Made by a program: the position numbers and the translations under genes. Of a DNA stretch of 64,000 nucleotides, positions 35,036 through 44,983 are shown piece after piece. Source of the DNA: Oceanisphaera psychrotolerans (GTDB lineage Bacteria > Pseudomonadota > Gammaproteobacteria > Enterobacterales > Aeromonadaceae); the NCBI RefSeq assembly GCF_001870485.1, contig NZ_MDKE01000011.1, positions 124,001-188,000 of the forward strand. Reading direction: 5' to 3'. The stretch's first letter is position 1. The number at the start of each line of letters is the position of its first letter. Under the pieces are notes generated by a model that saw only the letters and a list, made by a program, of their open reading frames with translations, ran no database searches and was not told where the DNA came from.

Positions 35036-36402
35036 TTATTTCAGGTTGAAATAGAACACCACCAACAGGGCGATGGGTGAGATATAACGCACCACCGGGT
35101 ACCAGATCCGGTGCCAGCCGCCCAGCTCGGCGGCCGAGTGCGCCGGCTTCATCTTCCAGCCCACGAAGATGGCGGTAAACAATGCGCCGAGCGGCATCAT
35201 GATGTTGGCCGTCAGGTAGTCGTAGAGGTCGAACAGAGTCTTGCCTTCGAAGCGCGCGAACATGTCGAGTGGGGTAAAACCGGACCATTCGTTGAGCGAC
35301 AGCACGGTGGTGATACCCACCAGCCAGGCCACCAGGCCGCCAGTCACCGCCGCCTTCACCCGGTTTACGCCTTTTTCGTTCAGGTAGCTGACCAGCGACT
35401 CCAGCATGGAGATGGACGAGGTCCAGGCAGCAAACAGCAGCAGCACGAAGAACAGGGTGGCGAAGAAACTGCCGCCGGGCATCTGGCCGAAGGCCACCGG
35501 CAGGGTCACGAAAATCAGCCCCGGGCCGCGCCCGGCTCCAGCCCATTGGCGAAGACGATGGGGAAGATCGCCAGTCCCGCCAGCAGCGCCACGCCGGTGT
35601 CCATGACCGCAACCACCACCGAGGTACGGGCGATGGACACGTCTTTTTTCAGGTAGGCGCCGTAGGCCATCATGGCACCGCTGGCCAGGCTCAGGGTAAA
35701 GAAGGCATGGCCCAGGGCCACCAGTACCGCCTCGGCGGTAAGCGCGGAGAAGTCGGGTTTGAACAGGAAGCCGACCGCCTCACCGAAATGACCCGAGGTC
35801 ATGGCATAGCCGACCAGGATCAGCAGCAGCACAAACAGCGCCGGCATCAGTTTGGTCACCGCCCGCTCAAGGCCATGACGTACACCGCCGGCCGAAACCA
35901 GCACCGTCAGGCCCATGAAGACCGAATGCCACAGCAGCAGTTCACCCGGCGAGGCCAGTAGACCGCCGAACAGGGCGCCGGATTCTTCCGCCGCGATGCC
36001 GCTGAATTCACCGCTGACCGCCGACAAGATATAGGGCATGGTCCAGCCGGCGATGACGCTGTAAAAGGAGAGGATCAGGAACGCCGCCAGGGTCGCCATG
36101 ATACCGATGCCGGCCCAGCTCCTGCTGCGCCTTTCGGAGGCCGCCACCGAGGTCATGGTGCCGATGGGGCTCTTGGCGCCGCGCCGCCCCAGCATCACTT
36201 CGGCCATCATCAGCGGCAGGCCGATCACGGCGATACAGGCCAGATACACCAGCACGAAGGCGCCACCGCCGTTTTCACCGGTAATATAGGGAAACTTCCA
36301 GATGTTCCCCAACCCAACTGCCGACCCCACCGCCGCCATGATAAAGGCGAAACGGCTGGACCACTGGGCCGGGTTGCCAGCCTGCTGATTGTTCTCCGCC
36401 AC
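35036..36402 (-). pseudogene. Neurotransmitter:sodium symporter (NSS/SNF family), frameshifted
   Basis: Two frames form one carrier of about 455 residues. The first carries the NSS signature WSSRFAFIMAAVGSAVGLGNIWKFPY and the GGGAFVLVYL segment; the second continues as GLIFVTLPVAFGQMPGGSFFATLFF to the end. The frame breaks near 35524-35529, where GCGGCCCGG stands for GCGGGCCCGG; one G restores EPGAGPGLIFV. Such LeuT-fold carriers take up amino acids with Na+. I place the start at GTG 36402 (AGGAG 11 bases before); the frame is open to 36453, so the start is uncertain. Confidence 0.83.
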
Positions 36403-36575
36403 GGGTACTGCCACTCCTGTTACTGGACACAAAAAATGCCAGCCACGCCTCACAACAGGTGTAAAGATTAGCTGACAACATGTCCTGCTAGTCTGCCATT
36501 AATGACTAAGATAAAAAATGGTCAGAAGTGGAAAATTCAGTTTTATGATAACTCCATCACTCTCGGATACGGGGA

Positions 36576-37667
36576 TCATTCCCGTTTCAACACCCCCCGA
36601 CGGATCTGATCCTCTTCTATGGACTCGAAGAGCGCCTGAAAATTTCCCTCACCGAAGCCTTCATTGCCCTTGCGCTGGATAATTTCGAAGAAAATCGGCC
36701 CTATCACCGTATCGGTGAAGATCTGTAACAACAGGCCCTGTCCCTCGGTAGGGGCGCCGTCCATCAGAATGTGATTTTTCTGCAGGCGGGCCAGATCCTC
36801 TCCGTGCCCCGGCAGCCGGGCGTCGAGCTGCTCGTAATAGGTGTCGGGGGTGACCATGAAGCTCATGCCGCCGTCACGTAACATTTCCACCGTGCGGTAG
36901 ATATCATCGGTGCCCAGGGCGATATGCTGGATCCCTTCCCCCTTGTATTGCTGCAGAAACTCCTCGATCTGGCTCTTCTCGTCGGCGGATTCATTGATCG
37001 GAATGCGAATCTTGCCGCAGGGGCTGGTCATGGCCCGGGAACGCAGCCCGGTAAGCTTGCCCTCGATGTCGAAGTAGCGGATTTCACGAAAGTTGAAGTG
37101 TTTTTCATAGAAACCGGCCCACTGATCCATATGCCCCATGGCCACATTGTGGGTGAGGTGGTCGATATAGGTCAGCCCCACGCCTTTGGGGTGCGGATCG
37201 ACGCCTTCCATGGGCCTGAAGTCCACGTCGTAGATGCTCTGATCGCCATAGCGATCCACCAGATAGATAAGGGAGCCGCCGATGCCCTCGATAGCCGGGA
37301 TCTGCAACTCCATGGGGCCGGCACCGGACTCCACCACAGTGGCGCCCTGGGCCGCCAGCTCTTTGATGGCGGCGGCCGCGTCTTTCACCCGAAAGGCCAT
37401 GGCGTTGGCGCCGGGGCCGTGAAGGCGGGAAAATTCCGCCGCCCGGCTGTTGGGTTCGGCATTGAGAATGAAGTTGATATCGCCCTGGCGATACAGGGTC
37501 ACGTCTTTGCTGCGATGGCGGGCGATGGCCACGAAGCCCAGCCGCTCGAACAGCTCTGCCAGCTGCCGGGGCTGGTGCGAGGCGTATTCCACAAACTCGA
37601 AGCCATCGGTACCCATGGGATTCTCCCAGATGGCCGGTGTGTCGGTATGAACGGCTTTAGATACCAT
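36576..37667 (-). CDS. hpd: 4-Hydroxyphenylpyruvate dioxygenase
   Basis: 363 residues, standard bacterial length. It converts 4-hydroxyphenylpyruvate to homogentisate. Iron ligands are seen in the C-terminal vicinal-oxygen-chelate domain: His170 in YIDHLTHNV, His248 in IQHIALGT and Glu328 in IFFEIIQR. The ATG has AAGGAG seven bases before it. It lies alone, 22 kb from phhA and 21 kb from hmgA, so the tyrosine route is split into three loci here. I see no TyrR-type box upstream. Confidence 0.95.
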   Translation of the reverse strand: MVSKAVHTDTPAIWENPMGTDGFEFVEYASHQPRQLAELFERLGFVAIARHRSKDVTLYRQGDINFILNAEPNSRAAEFSRLHGPGANAMAFRVKDAAAAIKELAAQGATVVESGAGPMELQIPAIEGIGGSLIYLVDRYGDQSIYDVDFRPMEGVDPHPKGVGLTYIDHLTHNVAMGHMDQWAGFYEKHFNFREIRYFDIEGKLTGLRSRAMTSPCGKIRIPINESADEKSQIEEFLQQYKGEGIQHIALGTDDIYRTVEMLRDGGMSFMVTPDTYYEQLDARLPGHGEDLARLQKNHILMDGAPTEGQGLLLQIFTDTVIGPIFFEIIQRKGNEGFGEGNFQALFESIEEDQIRRGVLKRE

Positions 37668-37846
37668 GATGATTCTCCTTCACCGTGGTGGTGGCACTGC
37701 TGTGTGCTGCCATATGCAAAGGGCGGCATAGCCAGCGCGGTCGGCTCCCGCCCGTACTCTCATATTCTGAAGTCTAGTTGAGGGCCGGGTCGGGAGGCGC
37801 GGCGAATACCGGGAGAAAGAAGGAGAAAGGCCCATCGGCCGACTCG

Positions 37847-39865
37847 CTACGAATTGCCCCAGCGGCTGACACCCGGGTAGCCGCCTTCGAGCAGTTCCTT
37901 GATGAAGACCGAAGGGATTTGCCGGTCGGCCAGCAGAAACACCTGCTGTCGGGCGCGGGTCAGGCCAACGTAGAACAGCCGGCGCTCTTCCGCATGGGGA
38001 AAGGCTTCGGCGTCCGGCAGCAGCAATTCCAGCAGGGCGGCGCCGTTCTGCTCGGATGGAAAGCCATACTTGCCCCGACTCAACCCCAGCATGATCACAT
38101 GATCCGCCTCCTTGCCCTTGGCCCCGTGCAGGGTCTGGCTCTCCAGCCTGAGCTCGGGAAAGCGCCGCCGCCAGCCGGTCAGCTGTGACTCGTCCGGCAG
38201 GCTGAAACGAAAACGGGCCAGCAGATACACGGACGCATCGGCCCGGTCGGCGGCAATCTGGCTCAGCAGGCGGGTCACCGCATCCATCTGGCTGTCGTTG
38301 TCGACCGGCAACACATGCACACAGGGCGAGTCGCTGCGATGATGGGTACCGAGCGTCTTCGGCAGTTGCGCCGGATTGCGGGTGACGAAGCGGCTGGCCA
38401 CCTTTTCGATCTGATTGTTGAAACGGAAGGTCTTGTCGAGCCGGGTGATCCGGCTGGCACCGAAGTACTCGGCAAAGCGGGTAGTCAGCGACACATCGGC
38501 ACCGCTGAAACGATAGATGGCCTGCCAGTCGTCGCCCACACAAAACAGCGACAGCCCGGGGGCCGCATCGCGCAGGGCTTGCAGCAAGGCGGCACGAGGG
38601 CTGGAGATATCCTGAAATTCATCCACCAGTATATGGCGCCAGGGCACCTCGAAGTGGCCCTTGCGCACCAGCTCGGTGGCCTGCTCGATCATGTCGTCGA
38701 AATCGATTTCGCCCTGTTCTGCCAGATGTTGCTGGTAACGGTCCAGCAACGGGCGCACCAGGCTTAACTGCTCGGCCAGCGCCGGCGACAGCTCGTCCGG
38801 CTCGGGTTCGCCATACAACTTGAGCGCCGCCACCAGCGGTGCCCACTCCCGCGCCAGCCGCCGGTAATCCGGTTGCGGCACGACCTGAAAACGATGCCGC
38901 CGCAACCAGTCATGCAATGTGGCCCCGTAGTCTTCGTCCTGCTGGCAGTCTTGCTCCAGCCAGCGGGCAAAGGTATTGATACGGGTGCTTTCCTGCTGCG
39001 CCAGGGGGCTGAGCGACGGGCTCTTGCCCGCTACCCGCGCCAGTATCATCAACCCCAGGGCATGGAAGGTGCTGGTCTTGACGGTGGCGGTATGAGGCTG
39101 GCGCGCCAGCCGCTCACTCATTTCCGCCGCCGCCTCGTTACCGAAGGCCAGCAACAGCAAATCGCTGGCCCGGGCCTGGTTTGATGCCAGCAAAAAGGCC
39201 GCCCGCGCCACCATCACGCTGGTTTTGCCGCAGCCGGCCCCGGCCAGCACCAGGTTATGATCTTCGTCCACCACGCAGGCCAGCCGCTGGGCCTCGGTCA
39301 ACGGATGGGCTTCCAGTCCGTCAAATAAGGCGCCGTACTCGGCCAGCGCCTGCTCGCAGTAATCCTGACAGCATTGTTCGCGCCAGCGCTCATCCGCCGC
39401 CGTCAGGGTTGCCACCAGTTCGAAAGCGGCCCGTTCCCGGTCGGTCAGTGCAGCAGGCGGTGAATGCAGACCCCATTCAATCGACTCCTGCTGCAACAGC
39501 TGCTTCAGCCGTTGCCAGCGGGAATGGCGCAGATAGCCCTGCTCCAGCAACGTCAGGCAGGATCCGGCCAGCGGCACCACCCGTACGGCATGATGCCGAA
39601 ACCAGCCCAGGGTGATGGCTTCGCACAGCGGCTCGGCCACCGCTTTGGGCAACCAGCCCAGCTCGATATCACCCTGGGTGCAGGGCAGGTGCAGCCGATA
39701 GAGCCGCCTCCCCTGCGCCAACAGCGGTGGCGCCTTCAGCTCATGCCAGCCCAGGGCATGGCGTTCTCGTTTGAGGTGCAGTACCAGGCCCTCACCGGTC
39801 GGCTCGGTGGCCAGAAAGGGATGATTGAACCAGGGGGCCAGCCAGTGCGCCCGGAAGATCTGCAT
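37847..39865 (-). CDS. helD: DNA helicase IV (UvrD/Rep superfamily I)
   Basis: 672 residues (E. coli HelD 684) from the ATG before QIFRAHWLAPWFNHPF. Motif I NLVLAGAGCGKTSVMVARAAF, motif II ILVDEFQDIS, motif III FCVGDDWQAIYRFSGAD, motif V HGAKGKEADHVIML and motif VI YVGLTRARQQVFLLAD are all present. It is a 3'-5' helicase of DNA repair and recombination. The open frame upstream of 39865 overlaps the Lrp gene region and is not coding. Its start lies 8 bp behind the Lrp-type gene. Confidence 0.93.
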   Translation of the reverse strand: MQIFRAHWLAPWFNHPFLATEPTGEGLVLHLKRERHALGWHELKAPPLLAQGRRLYRLHLPCTQGDIELGWLPKAVAEPLCEAITLGWFRHHAVRVVPLAGSCLTLLEQGYLRHSRWQRLKQLLQQESIEWGLHSPPAALTDRERAAFELVATLTAADERWREQCCQDYCEQALAEYGALFDGLEAHPLTEAQRLACVVDEDHNLVLAGAGCGKTSVMVARAAFLLASNQARASDLLLLAFGNEAAAEMSERLARQPHTATVKTSTFHALGLMILARVAGKSPSLSPLAQQESTRINTFARWLEQDCQQDEDYGATLHDWLRRHRFQVVPQPDYRRLAREWAPLVAALKLYGEPEPDELSPALAEQLSLVRPLLDRYQQHLAEQGEIDFDDMIEQATELVRKGHFEVPWRHILVDEFQDISSPRAALLQALRDAAPGLSLFCVGDDWQAIYRFSGADVSLTTRFAEYFGASRITRLDKTFRFNNQIEKVASRFVTRNPAQLPKTLGTHHRSDSPCVHVLPVDNDSQMDAVTRLLSQIAADRADASVYLLARFRFSLPDESQLTGWRRRFPELRLESQTLHGAKGKEADHVIMLGLSRGKYGFPSEQNGAALLELLLPDAEAFPHAEERRLFYVGLTRARQQVFLLADRQIPSVFIKELLEGGYPGVSRWGNS

Positions 39866-39873
39866 GTGCCACC

Positions 39874-40299
39874 TCAGGAAAGGGTATTGATCAGCTCGCC
39901 CAGTATCATGTGCGTGCGCACGGTTTTGATATGGGGGGTCTGTTCGATGATATGGCGGATGGCGTCCAGCCGCTCCATGGAGACGGCCTCCACATAAACC
40001 AGCATGTCGGTTTCGCCGCTGATGGTGTAACAGAGCTTCACCTCGGGCACGGCGCGCAACGCCTCGGCATATTGTTCGCACTGGCGAACATGATAGCAGA
40101 GGGCGAAATAGGCGCGCACCAGGGGCTGCGGGTTGCCGAGCCGGGCATGGTAGCCGCGGATCACGCCGCGCTCTTCCAGGCTCTTGATGCGTTCGGATAC
40201 CGCCGAGCGGGACAGGTTGACCTCACGGGCAATACTGGCCACCGCCAGGCGGGCGTTTTCCGTCAGTAAGGACACGATTTTTTGATCGAACTTATCCAC
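39874..40299 (-). CDS. Lrp/AsnC family transcriptional regulator
   Basis: 141 residues from a GTG start (VDKFDQKIVSLLTENARLAVASIAREVNLSRSAVSERIKSLEERGVI); AGAGG stands just before it. N-terminal HTH, C-terminal RAM/AsnC ligand-binding domain with the GETDMLVYVEA segment. The frame stays open to another GTG at 40377, giving 26 more residues that do not look like the family. It is divergent from an APC permease (40439), its likely target. Confidence 0.85.
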   Translation of the reverse strand: MDKFDQKIVSLLTENARLAVASIAREVNLSRSAVSERIKSLEERGVIRGYHARLGNPQPLVRAYFALCYHVRQCEQYAEALRAVPEVKLCYTISGETDMLVYVEAVSMERLDAIRHIIEQTPHIKTVRTHMILGELINTLS

Positions 40300-40438
40300 C
40301 CCTGCCTCTCTTGCCGAACACCCGACAAACGCCGGTAAAAAACGACGAAACGTCGTGCTCAAGCGCCATTGTGTCACGCCTCATTGGTATTGTTTGGCGC
40401 TAATATACCAGAATTCTCGGACATGGAATTGAAACACG

Positions 40439-41713
40439 ATGACACGCTTGAACAAGCAACTGGGGTTACTGCAGGGCACCGGCATGATGGCCACTTCCCT
40501 GCTGGGGTCGGGGATCTTCGTGGTCCCGGCGGTGGCGGCCAGCCTGGCCGGGGCCAGCTCTCTATGGGCCTGGCTGGGGCTGATGCTGCTGGTGCTGCCG
40601 GTGGCTTTTACCTTCGCCCGCCTGGGCCGGAACTACCCCCATGCCGGCGGAGCCCCGCACCTGATCGGTCGTGCGCTCGGTGTCCCCATGGAAAAACTGG
40701 CCGCCTTCCTGTTTCTGGCGGTGCTGCCGGTAGGCCTGCCGGCGCTGCTGACCCTGACCGCCGGTTTCTGGCATGCCTTGTTTGCCCTGTCCGACCGCGG
40801 TGATCTGCTTATCCAGCTGGGTGCCCTGGGGCTTATCCTGTTGCTCGGCAGCCGCAACGCCGGTGCTTCCGGCCTGATCCAGCTGCTGATTGCCCTGAGT
40901 ATTATCGGGCTGCTGACCGCCATCTGGATCAGCGGCGATCTGCTTGCCGCCCCCCTGGCCACCTTGCCGCCAGTCGGGCAACTGCAGTGGGGTGCCATGC
41001 CGGCGGCACTGGCGGTGATGTTCTGGTGCTATGTGGGACTGGAAGCCTTCACCCATATGGGCGAGGAATTCAAGAATCCGCAACGAGACTTTCCGCTGGC
41101 ACTGTTGTTCGGCGTGCTGCTGGCCGGCTTCATCTATCTGGCCTACGCCATGGCAGTGGTGAAGTTCGGGGTGTTCGGCGACGAGCTGACCAATACCACC
41201 TCTTTCCCGGTGCTGGCCGCCATGCTGTTCGGCGAGCCGGGCCGCTGGGCCGCCGCCCTGGTGGGATACCTGGCCTGTTTTGCCAGCCTCAATCTCTATG
41301 TGCAGGGCTTCGCCCGCCTGCTGTGGAGCATGGCCGATGAAGGCAAGCTGCCCGCCTCCCTGTCCCGGCTGAACCATAACGGTGCCCCCTTTACCGCCCT
41401 CGCCTGGATAGTGGCGGCCAGCACGCTCTGTACCCTGGTGGCCTGGCTGTTCCAGTTACCGCTCGAGGTGCTGATCCGTTACGCCAACGGCAACTTCATC
41501 CTGGTCTACCTGCTGGCGATGGTGGCGGGCGTCAGGCTGCTGCAGGGCGGTTACCGCTGGCTGGCACTGCTCGGCTGTCTGCTGTGCCTGGGGGTATTCC
41601 TGTCCCTGGGGCTGGAAGCCGCCTATGCGCTGGTACTGGGTGCGGCCTTTGTCGGCTGGCGCCAGTGGCGCAGACGTAAAATAGAGCGCAAAGCTAGTCC
41701 AGCCGCTTCCTGA
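40439..41713 (+). CDS. APC family amino acid permease/exporter (YjeH-like)
   Basis: 424 residues with about twelve membrane helices; the start LGLLQGTGMMATSLLGSGIFVVPAVAA and the WCYVGLEAFTHMGEEFKNPQRDFPLALL segment are typical of YjeH, which exports methionine and branched-chain amino acids in E. coli. Divergence from an Lrp-type regulator fits amino-acid-dependent control. Its end overlaps the end of the convergent ABC permease by 20 bases. The exact substrate is unproven. Confidence 0.87.
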   Translation: MTRLNKQLGLLQGTGMMATSLLGSGIFVVPAVAASLAGASSLWAWLGLMLLVLPVAFTFARLGRNYPHAGGAPHLIGRALGVPMEKLAAFLFLAVLPVGLPALLTLTAGFWHALFALSDRGDLLIQLGALGLILLLGSRNAGASGLIQLLIALSIIGLLTAIWISGDLLAAPLATLPPVGQLQWGAMPAALAVMFWCYVGLEAFTHMGEEFKNPQRDFPLALLFGVLLAGFIYLAYAMAVVKFGVFGDELTNTTSFPVLAAMLFGEPGRWAAALVGYLACFASLNLYVQGFARLLWSMADEGKLPASLSRLNHNGAPFTALAWIVAASTLCTLVAWLFQLPLEVLIRYANGNFILVYLLAMVAGVRLLQGGYRWLALLGCLLCLGVFLSLGLEAAYALVLGAAFVGWRQWRRRKIERKASPAAS

Positions 41714-42779
41714 AACGCCGGGCCGCCAGCAGCAGTCCCAACAGGGTAAAGCCTCCCAGCCACAGCGCATCAGGCGCCAGTGACAGCAGGTCGGCATCGC
41801 GCAGCAATATGCCCCGGGCCAGGCGCATGTAATGGGTGGCGGGCAGCCCCTCGGCCAGCCACTGGGCTGCCACCGGCATGCCCTCATAGGGAAACATGAA
41901 GCCGGACAACAGAATCGAAGGGATCAGCACAAACACCGTCATCTGCATGGCCTGCAACTGGCTCTGGGCCAAGGTGGAGATCACCAGCCCCAGCACCAGG
42001 CTGGCGGCGATAAACAGCAGGGTGGCCAGCAGCAACTGCAGCGGGCTACCGTTGAACGGCACCGCGAAGATAAAGAACCCCAGAGTCAGGATGATCACCA
42101 GCTGCACCAGGCCGGCGAACACATAGGGCACTATCTTGCCGATCATCAGTTCCATCGGCGTCACCGGCGTGGTGATCAACAGCTCCAGATTGCCCCGCTC
42201 CCGCTCGCGCACGATGGCCGAGGCGGTAAACAGCACCATGGTCATGGTGAGGATCACCCCGATCAGGCCCGGGATGATATTTACCGCCGCCCGCCGCTCC
42301 GGATTGAAAAACAGCGTCACCTCGAAGTTGCCCTGAGGCCGGCTCAGTCCGGGATCGTCCGGCAGGCTGGCCAGCTGCAGTATGGCGCTGGCAATCAGGG
42401 TATCGGTGCCGTCCACCAGCCACTGGCCCCGGTGCCGGCCGTCCTGCCGGCGGCGTTCGAGATCGGCGGGCAGGATCAGCGCCGCCCGCACCCGACCGGC
42501 AATAATGGCGGTTTCGGCATCATGAGGGTGAGTGAAACGCTCGGTAAAGACCACCAACTGGCTGGCTCCCATCCGGGCCACCAGCGCCCGACTCTGACTG
42601 GTCGCCGCCTGATCCACCAGCGCCACCGGAATATCGCGCACCTTGGTGTTGATGGCATAGCCGAACAGCAGCAGCTGGATCAGCGGCACCATCACCACCA
42701 TGGCGAAGGTGAGCCGGTCCCGGGACAACTGGCGAAATTCCTTGAGGGTAATGGCCCTGATCCGCCGCAGGCTGCTCAT
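41694..42779 (-). CDS. ABC-2 type transporter permease (YhhJ/YbhR-like)
   Basis: 361 residues: one N-terminal helix (RDRLTFAMVVMVPLIQLLLFGYAI), a large periplasmic domain (about 55-170) and five C-terminal helices (IIPGLIGVILTMTMVLFTASAIVRERERGNLE...). This is the drug/export ABC-2 permease type. The start is the third of three ATGAGCAG copies created by a tandem repeat; GGAGAAAG stands just before each. It is third in an operon with a HlyD-like lipoprotein and an ATPase, forming an inner-membrane efflux unit. Confidence 0.88.
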   Translation of the reverse strand: MSSLRRIRAITLKEFRQLSRDRLTFAMVVMVPLIQLLLFGYAINTKVRDIPVALVDQAATSQSRALVARMGASQLVVFTERFTHPHDAETAIIAGRVRAALILPADLERRRQDGRHRGQWLVDGTDTLIASAILQLASLPDDPGLSRPQGNFEVTLFFNPERRAAVNIIPGLIGVILTMTMVLFTASAIVRERERGNLELLITTPVTPMELMIGKIVPYVFAGLVQLVIILTLGFFIFAVPFNGSPLQLLLATLLFIAASLVLGLVISTLAQSQLQAMQMTVFVLIPSILLSGFMFPYEGMPVAAQWLAEGLPATHYMRLARGILLRDADLLSLAPDALWLGGFTLLGLLLAARRFRKRLD

Positions 42780-42825
42780 GGCTTTCTCCACCTGCTCATG
42801 GCTTTCTCCACCTGCTCATGGCAGC
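42772..42825 (-). repeat. 20-bp tandem duplication at the ATPase/permease junction
   Basis: On the minus strand the unit CCATGAGCAGGTGGAGAAAG occurs twice in a row and is followed by CCATGAGCAG. The first copy holds the ATPase stop (CCA TGA); each copy holds a ribosome site and ATG. Initiation at either of the first two ATGs would give only MSRWRKP before a stop; the third opens the permease. Confidence 0.85.
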
Positions 42826-43748
42826 TCCTTCCCGCCGGTGCAGCTGACAAATACATCTTCCAGGTTGGGGCGCACCCGGTTGATCTCGGCCCCGGTCGCC
42901 AACTCCGGCAGCCGCTGACGCAACCAGCCGACCGGGTCGGCGAGCTTACCGTCCACCAGTACCCGCAACCGCAGGCCCAGCTGGGCGACGGAGCGCACGT
43001 GCTCCAGCGCCAGCAAACGGGTTTTCAGCTCGCGCAGACCGGGGGCCGCTACCTCCAGCACGGTCACGCCCATGCCGTTCATCAATTGTTCCGGCGAGCC
43101 GTCGGCGCGCTTGATGCCGTTCTCCAGGATGGCCAGGCCGTGGCAGCGCTCGGCCTCGTCCATGTAGTGGGTGCTCACCAGTATGCTGGTGCCTGCCTCG
43201 CACAGATCGAACAACTTCTCCCAGAAGTCCCGCCGGTTTTCCGGATCCACCGCCGAGGTCGGCTCGTCGAGAAACAACAGATCCGGTTGGTGCAGGGTGG
43301 CGGCGGCCAGCGCCAGCCGCTGTTTCTGGCCGCCGCTCAGGGTGCCGGCGAAACGACCGGCAAAAGATGCCAGCTCATAGGTGCCCAGCAGCTCACGCAG
43401 ACGATCCCGGCTGTCTTTCGCATTCAGGCCGTAGATCTGGGCGATAAACTCCAGGTTTTCACGCACCGACAGATCGTCATAGAGCGAGAATTTCTGGGTC
43501 ATGTAACCGACCCGTCGGCGCAGGGTCTCGGCCTGTTCAGGGATGGCCAGCCCCAGCACCGTCATGTCGCCGGCGCAGGGCAGCAAGAGGCCGGTGAGCA
43601 TGCGGATGCAGGTGGACTTGCCGCTGCCGTTGGGGCCGAGAAAGCCATATATGGTGCCGGCGGGAATGGCCAAGTCCAGCCGGTTGACGGCCACCAGCTC
43701 GCCGAACTTTCGCGTCAGCCCGCGGGTATGGATGGCCAGCTCAGTCAT
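42816..43748 (-). CDS. ABC transporter ATP-binding protein (YbhF-like)
   Basis: 310 residues from ATG 43748 (MTELAIHTRGLTRKFGELVAVNRLDL). Walker A GPNGSGKST, Q-loop MTQKFSLY, signature LSGGQKQR, Walker B LLFLDEPTSAVDP and H-loop STHYMDEAERC are all present. It overlaps the preceding HlyD-like gene by ATGA and ends in the start region of the permease, so the three genes are translationally coupled. It powers the efflux unit; the cargo is unknown. Confidence 0.93.
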   Translation of the reverse strand: MTELAIHTRGLTRKFGELVAVNRLDLAIPAGTIYGFLGPNGSGKSTCIRMLTGLLLPCAGDMTVLGLAIPEQAETLRRRVGYMTQKFSLYDDLSVRENLEFIAQIYGLNAKDSRDRLRELLGTYELASFAGRFAGTLSGGQKQRLALAAATLHQPDLLFLDEPTSAVDPENRRDFWEKLFDLCEAGTSILVSTHYMDEAERCHGLAILENGIKRADGSPEQLMNGMGVTVLEVAAPGLRELKTRLLALEHVRSVAQLGLRLRVLVDGKLADPVGWLRQRLPELATGAEINRVRPNLEDVFVSCTGGKELP

Positions 43749-44715
43749 GGCCCGCCTCCGGCAACACCTGGGCGGGTATGCCGGACGGCAGCGCACTGGC
43801 TGCCTCGGGCAATTGCACCTTGGCCAGATACATCAGCCGGCTGCGTTCCCCCTCGGTCAGGGCGTAATAGGGTGTAAAGGCCGGCTCGGTGGCAATCCAG
43901 CTCAGGCGGCCCGGATACGGCTCCTCTATACCATCGACCCAGACCCGCAACGAGTCACCAACGTGCAGCCCGAGTCGGCCGCTGGCCGGGACATAAATCC
44001 GGGCATAAGGGGCGCCCTGGGCCTGCAATACCGCCACCACGGCACCGGGTGCAACCCGGTCCCCCACCTGGTAGGGCAAGGTTTCCAGGATACCGGCGCG
44101 GCTGGCATGAATGGTCAGCTCGGCCAGTTGATAACGGGCCTGCGCCAGCTCGGCCTGTTGTGCATCCCGGGCCGCATAGGCGGCCTCGATATCTTCGACC
44201 CGGCTGCCCGACACCTGTCTGGCGAGTCGCTGACGGGCCGCATCTATCTGAGCCCTCAGCTGATCATGGTCGGTACGAACACGGTCCAGTTCGGCCTGAC
44301 TGGCCAGTTGCCGGGACGCCAGGGTACGAATGCGACCCAGGTTACGCGCCACCTCCGGCAGCCGGGCCTGCAACTGTGCCAGTTCGGCCCGGGCGGCACT
44401 GATGTCTTCCTCCCTGGCGCCCGTCAGCAGCAGTGCCAGCCCCGCCTCGGCCTGACGCAATCGGGCCTGCTGGCGGCCGACCTCCAGCTGTTGCCGGGTA
44501 ACATCCAGCCGCACCAACAGAGTGCCTTCCGCTACCCGCTCCCCCTCCGCCACCGGTTGTTCCATTACCAGCTCGGCGGCGGTGGTGGTCAACTCGATGC
44601 GGTCCCGCTCCAGGGTACCGAGCCAACGATCATCCGGTGACGGCTCGCAGGCAGTCAGCAACAGGCAGCAGAGCAACAGGCCCGGGCGGGAAAATTTCGG
44701 CATGGCAGTGTCCAT
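43741..44715 (-). CDS. HlyD-family membrane fusion lipoprotein of the ABC exporter
   Basis: 324 residues. Signal sequence with lipobox (LLCCLLLTAC, Cys at 23 from the first ATG), biotinyl-lipoyl-like part, then a long Ala/Gln/Arg/Leu-rich coiled-coil hairpin (about 70-200) and a beta-barrel part. This is the periplasmic adaptor (YbhG/YhiI-like) that links the ABC-2 pump to an outer-membrane channel, which is not in the window. Start ATG at 44715 or four codons later. It is first in the three-gene operon. Confidence 0.87.
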   Translation of the reverse strand: MDTAMPKFSRPGLLLCCLLLTACEPSPDDRWLGTLERDRIELTTTAAELVMEQPVAEGERVAEGTLLVRLDVTRQQLEVGRQQARLRQAEAGLALLLTGAREEDISAARAELAQLQARLPEVARNLGRIRTLASRQLASQAELDRVRTDHDQLRAQIDAARQRLARQVSGSRVEDIEAAYAARDAQQAELAQARYQLAELTIHASRAGILETLPYQVGDRVAPGAVVAVLQAQGAPYARIYVPASGRLGLHVGDSLRVWVDGIEEPYPGRLSWIATEPAFTPYYALTEGERSRLMYLAKVQLPEAASALPSGIPAQVLPEAGHD

Positions 44716-44904
44716 TGAGGCTTATGACCTTAGCTTAGCCGAAGCGCGGGAGGGGTTCGTTGCGATGGATCAGGGTAGAAGAAGATGGGCATGACTTGAA
44801 ACCCAGGCTGCCGCTCGCCTGAGACCGATTTTTCCGCCGGTTCGGCCCCGCCAGGGCAACGGCGGACATGTTCCGTTATTAAAAACAGATCATCATCACA
44901 GCGA

Positions 44905-44922
44905 ATGTCCCCTCGGGGACAT
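44905..44922. promoter_or_regulatory. Perfect palindrome upstream of the second NhaC gene
   Basis: ATGTCCCC-TC-GGGGACAT, an 8-bp dyad with a 2-nt spacer, 61 bases before the carrier start in the 268-bp divergent gap. There is no T-run, so an operator is more likely than a terminator. Possible binders include the LuxR-type regulator at 47657; this is a guess from position. Confidence 0.45.
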
Positions 44923-44983
44923 ATCCGTCCGGCTGCTGCGCCACCTAACATCAAGCTTCTATGGAAAGAAAAGGATAAACAGG

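Noticed and set aside
42772-42825. Small CRISPR-like or phase-variable array
   Set aside because: Only two and a half identical units without spacers; it is a simple tandem duplication.
41832-43877. 681-codon plus-strand frame across the ABC exporter genes
   Set aside because: Antisense to two clear ABC genes with complete motifs; low-complexity Gln/His/Gly composition.
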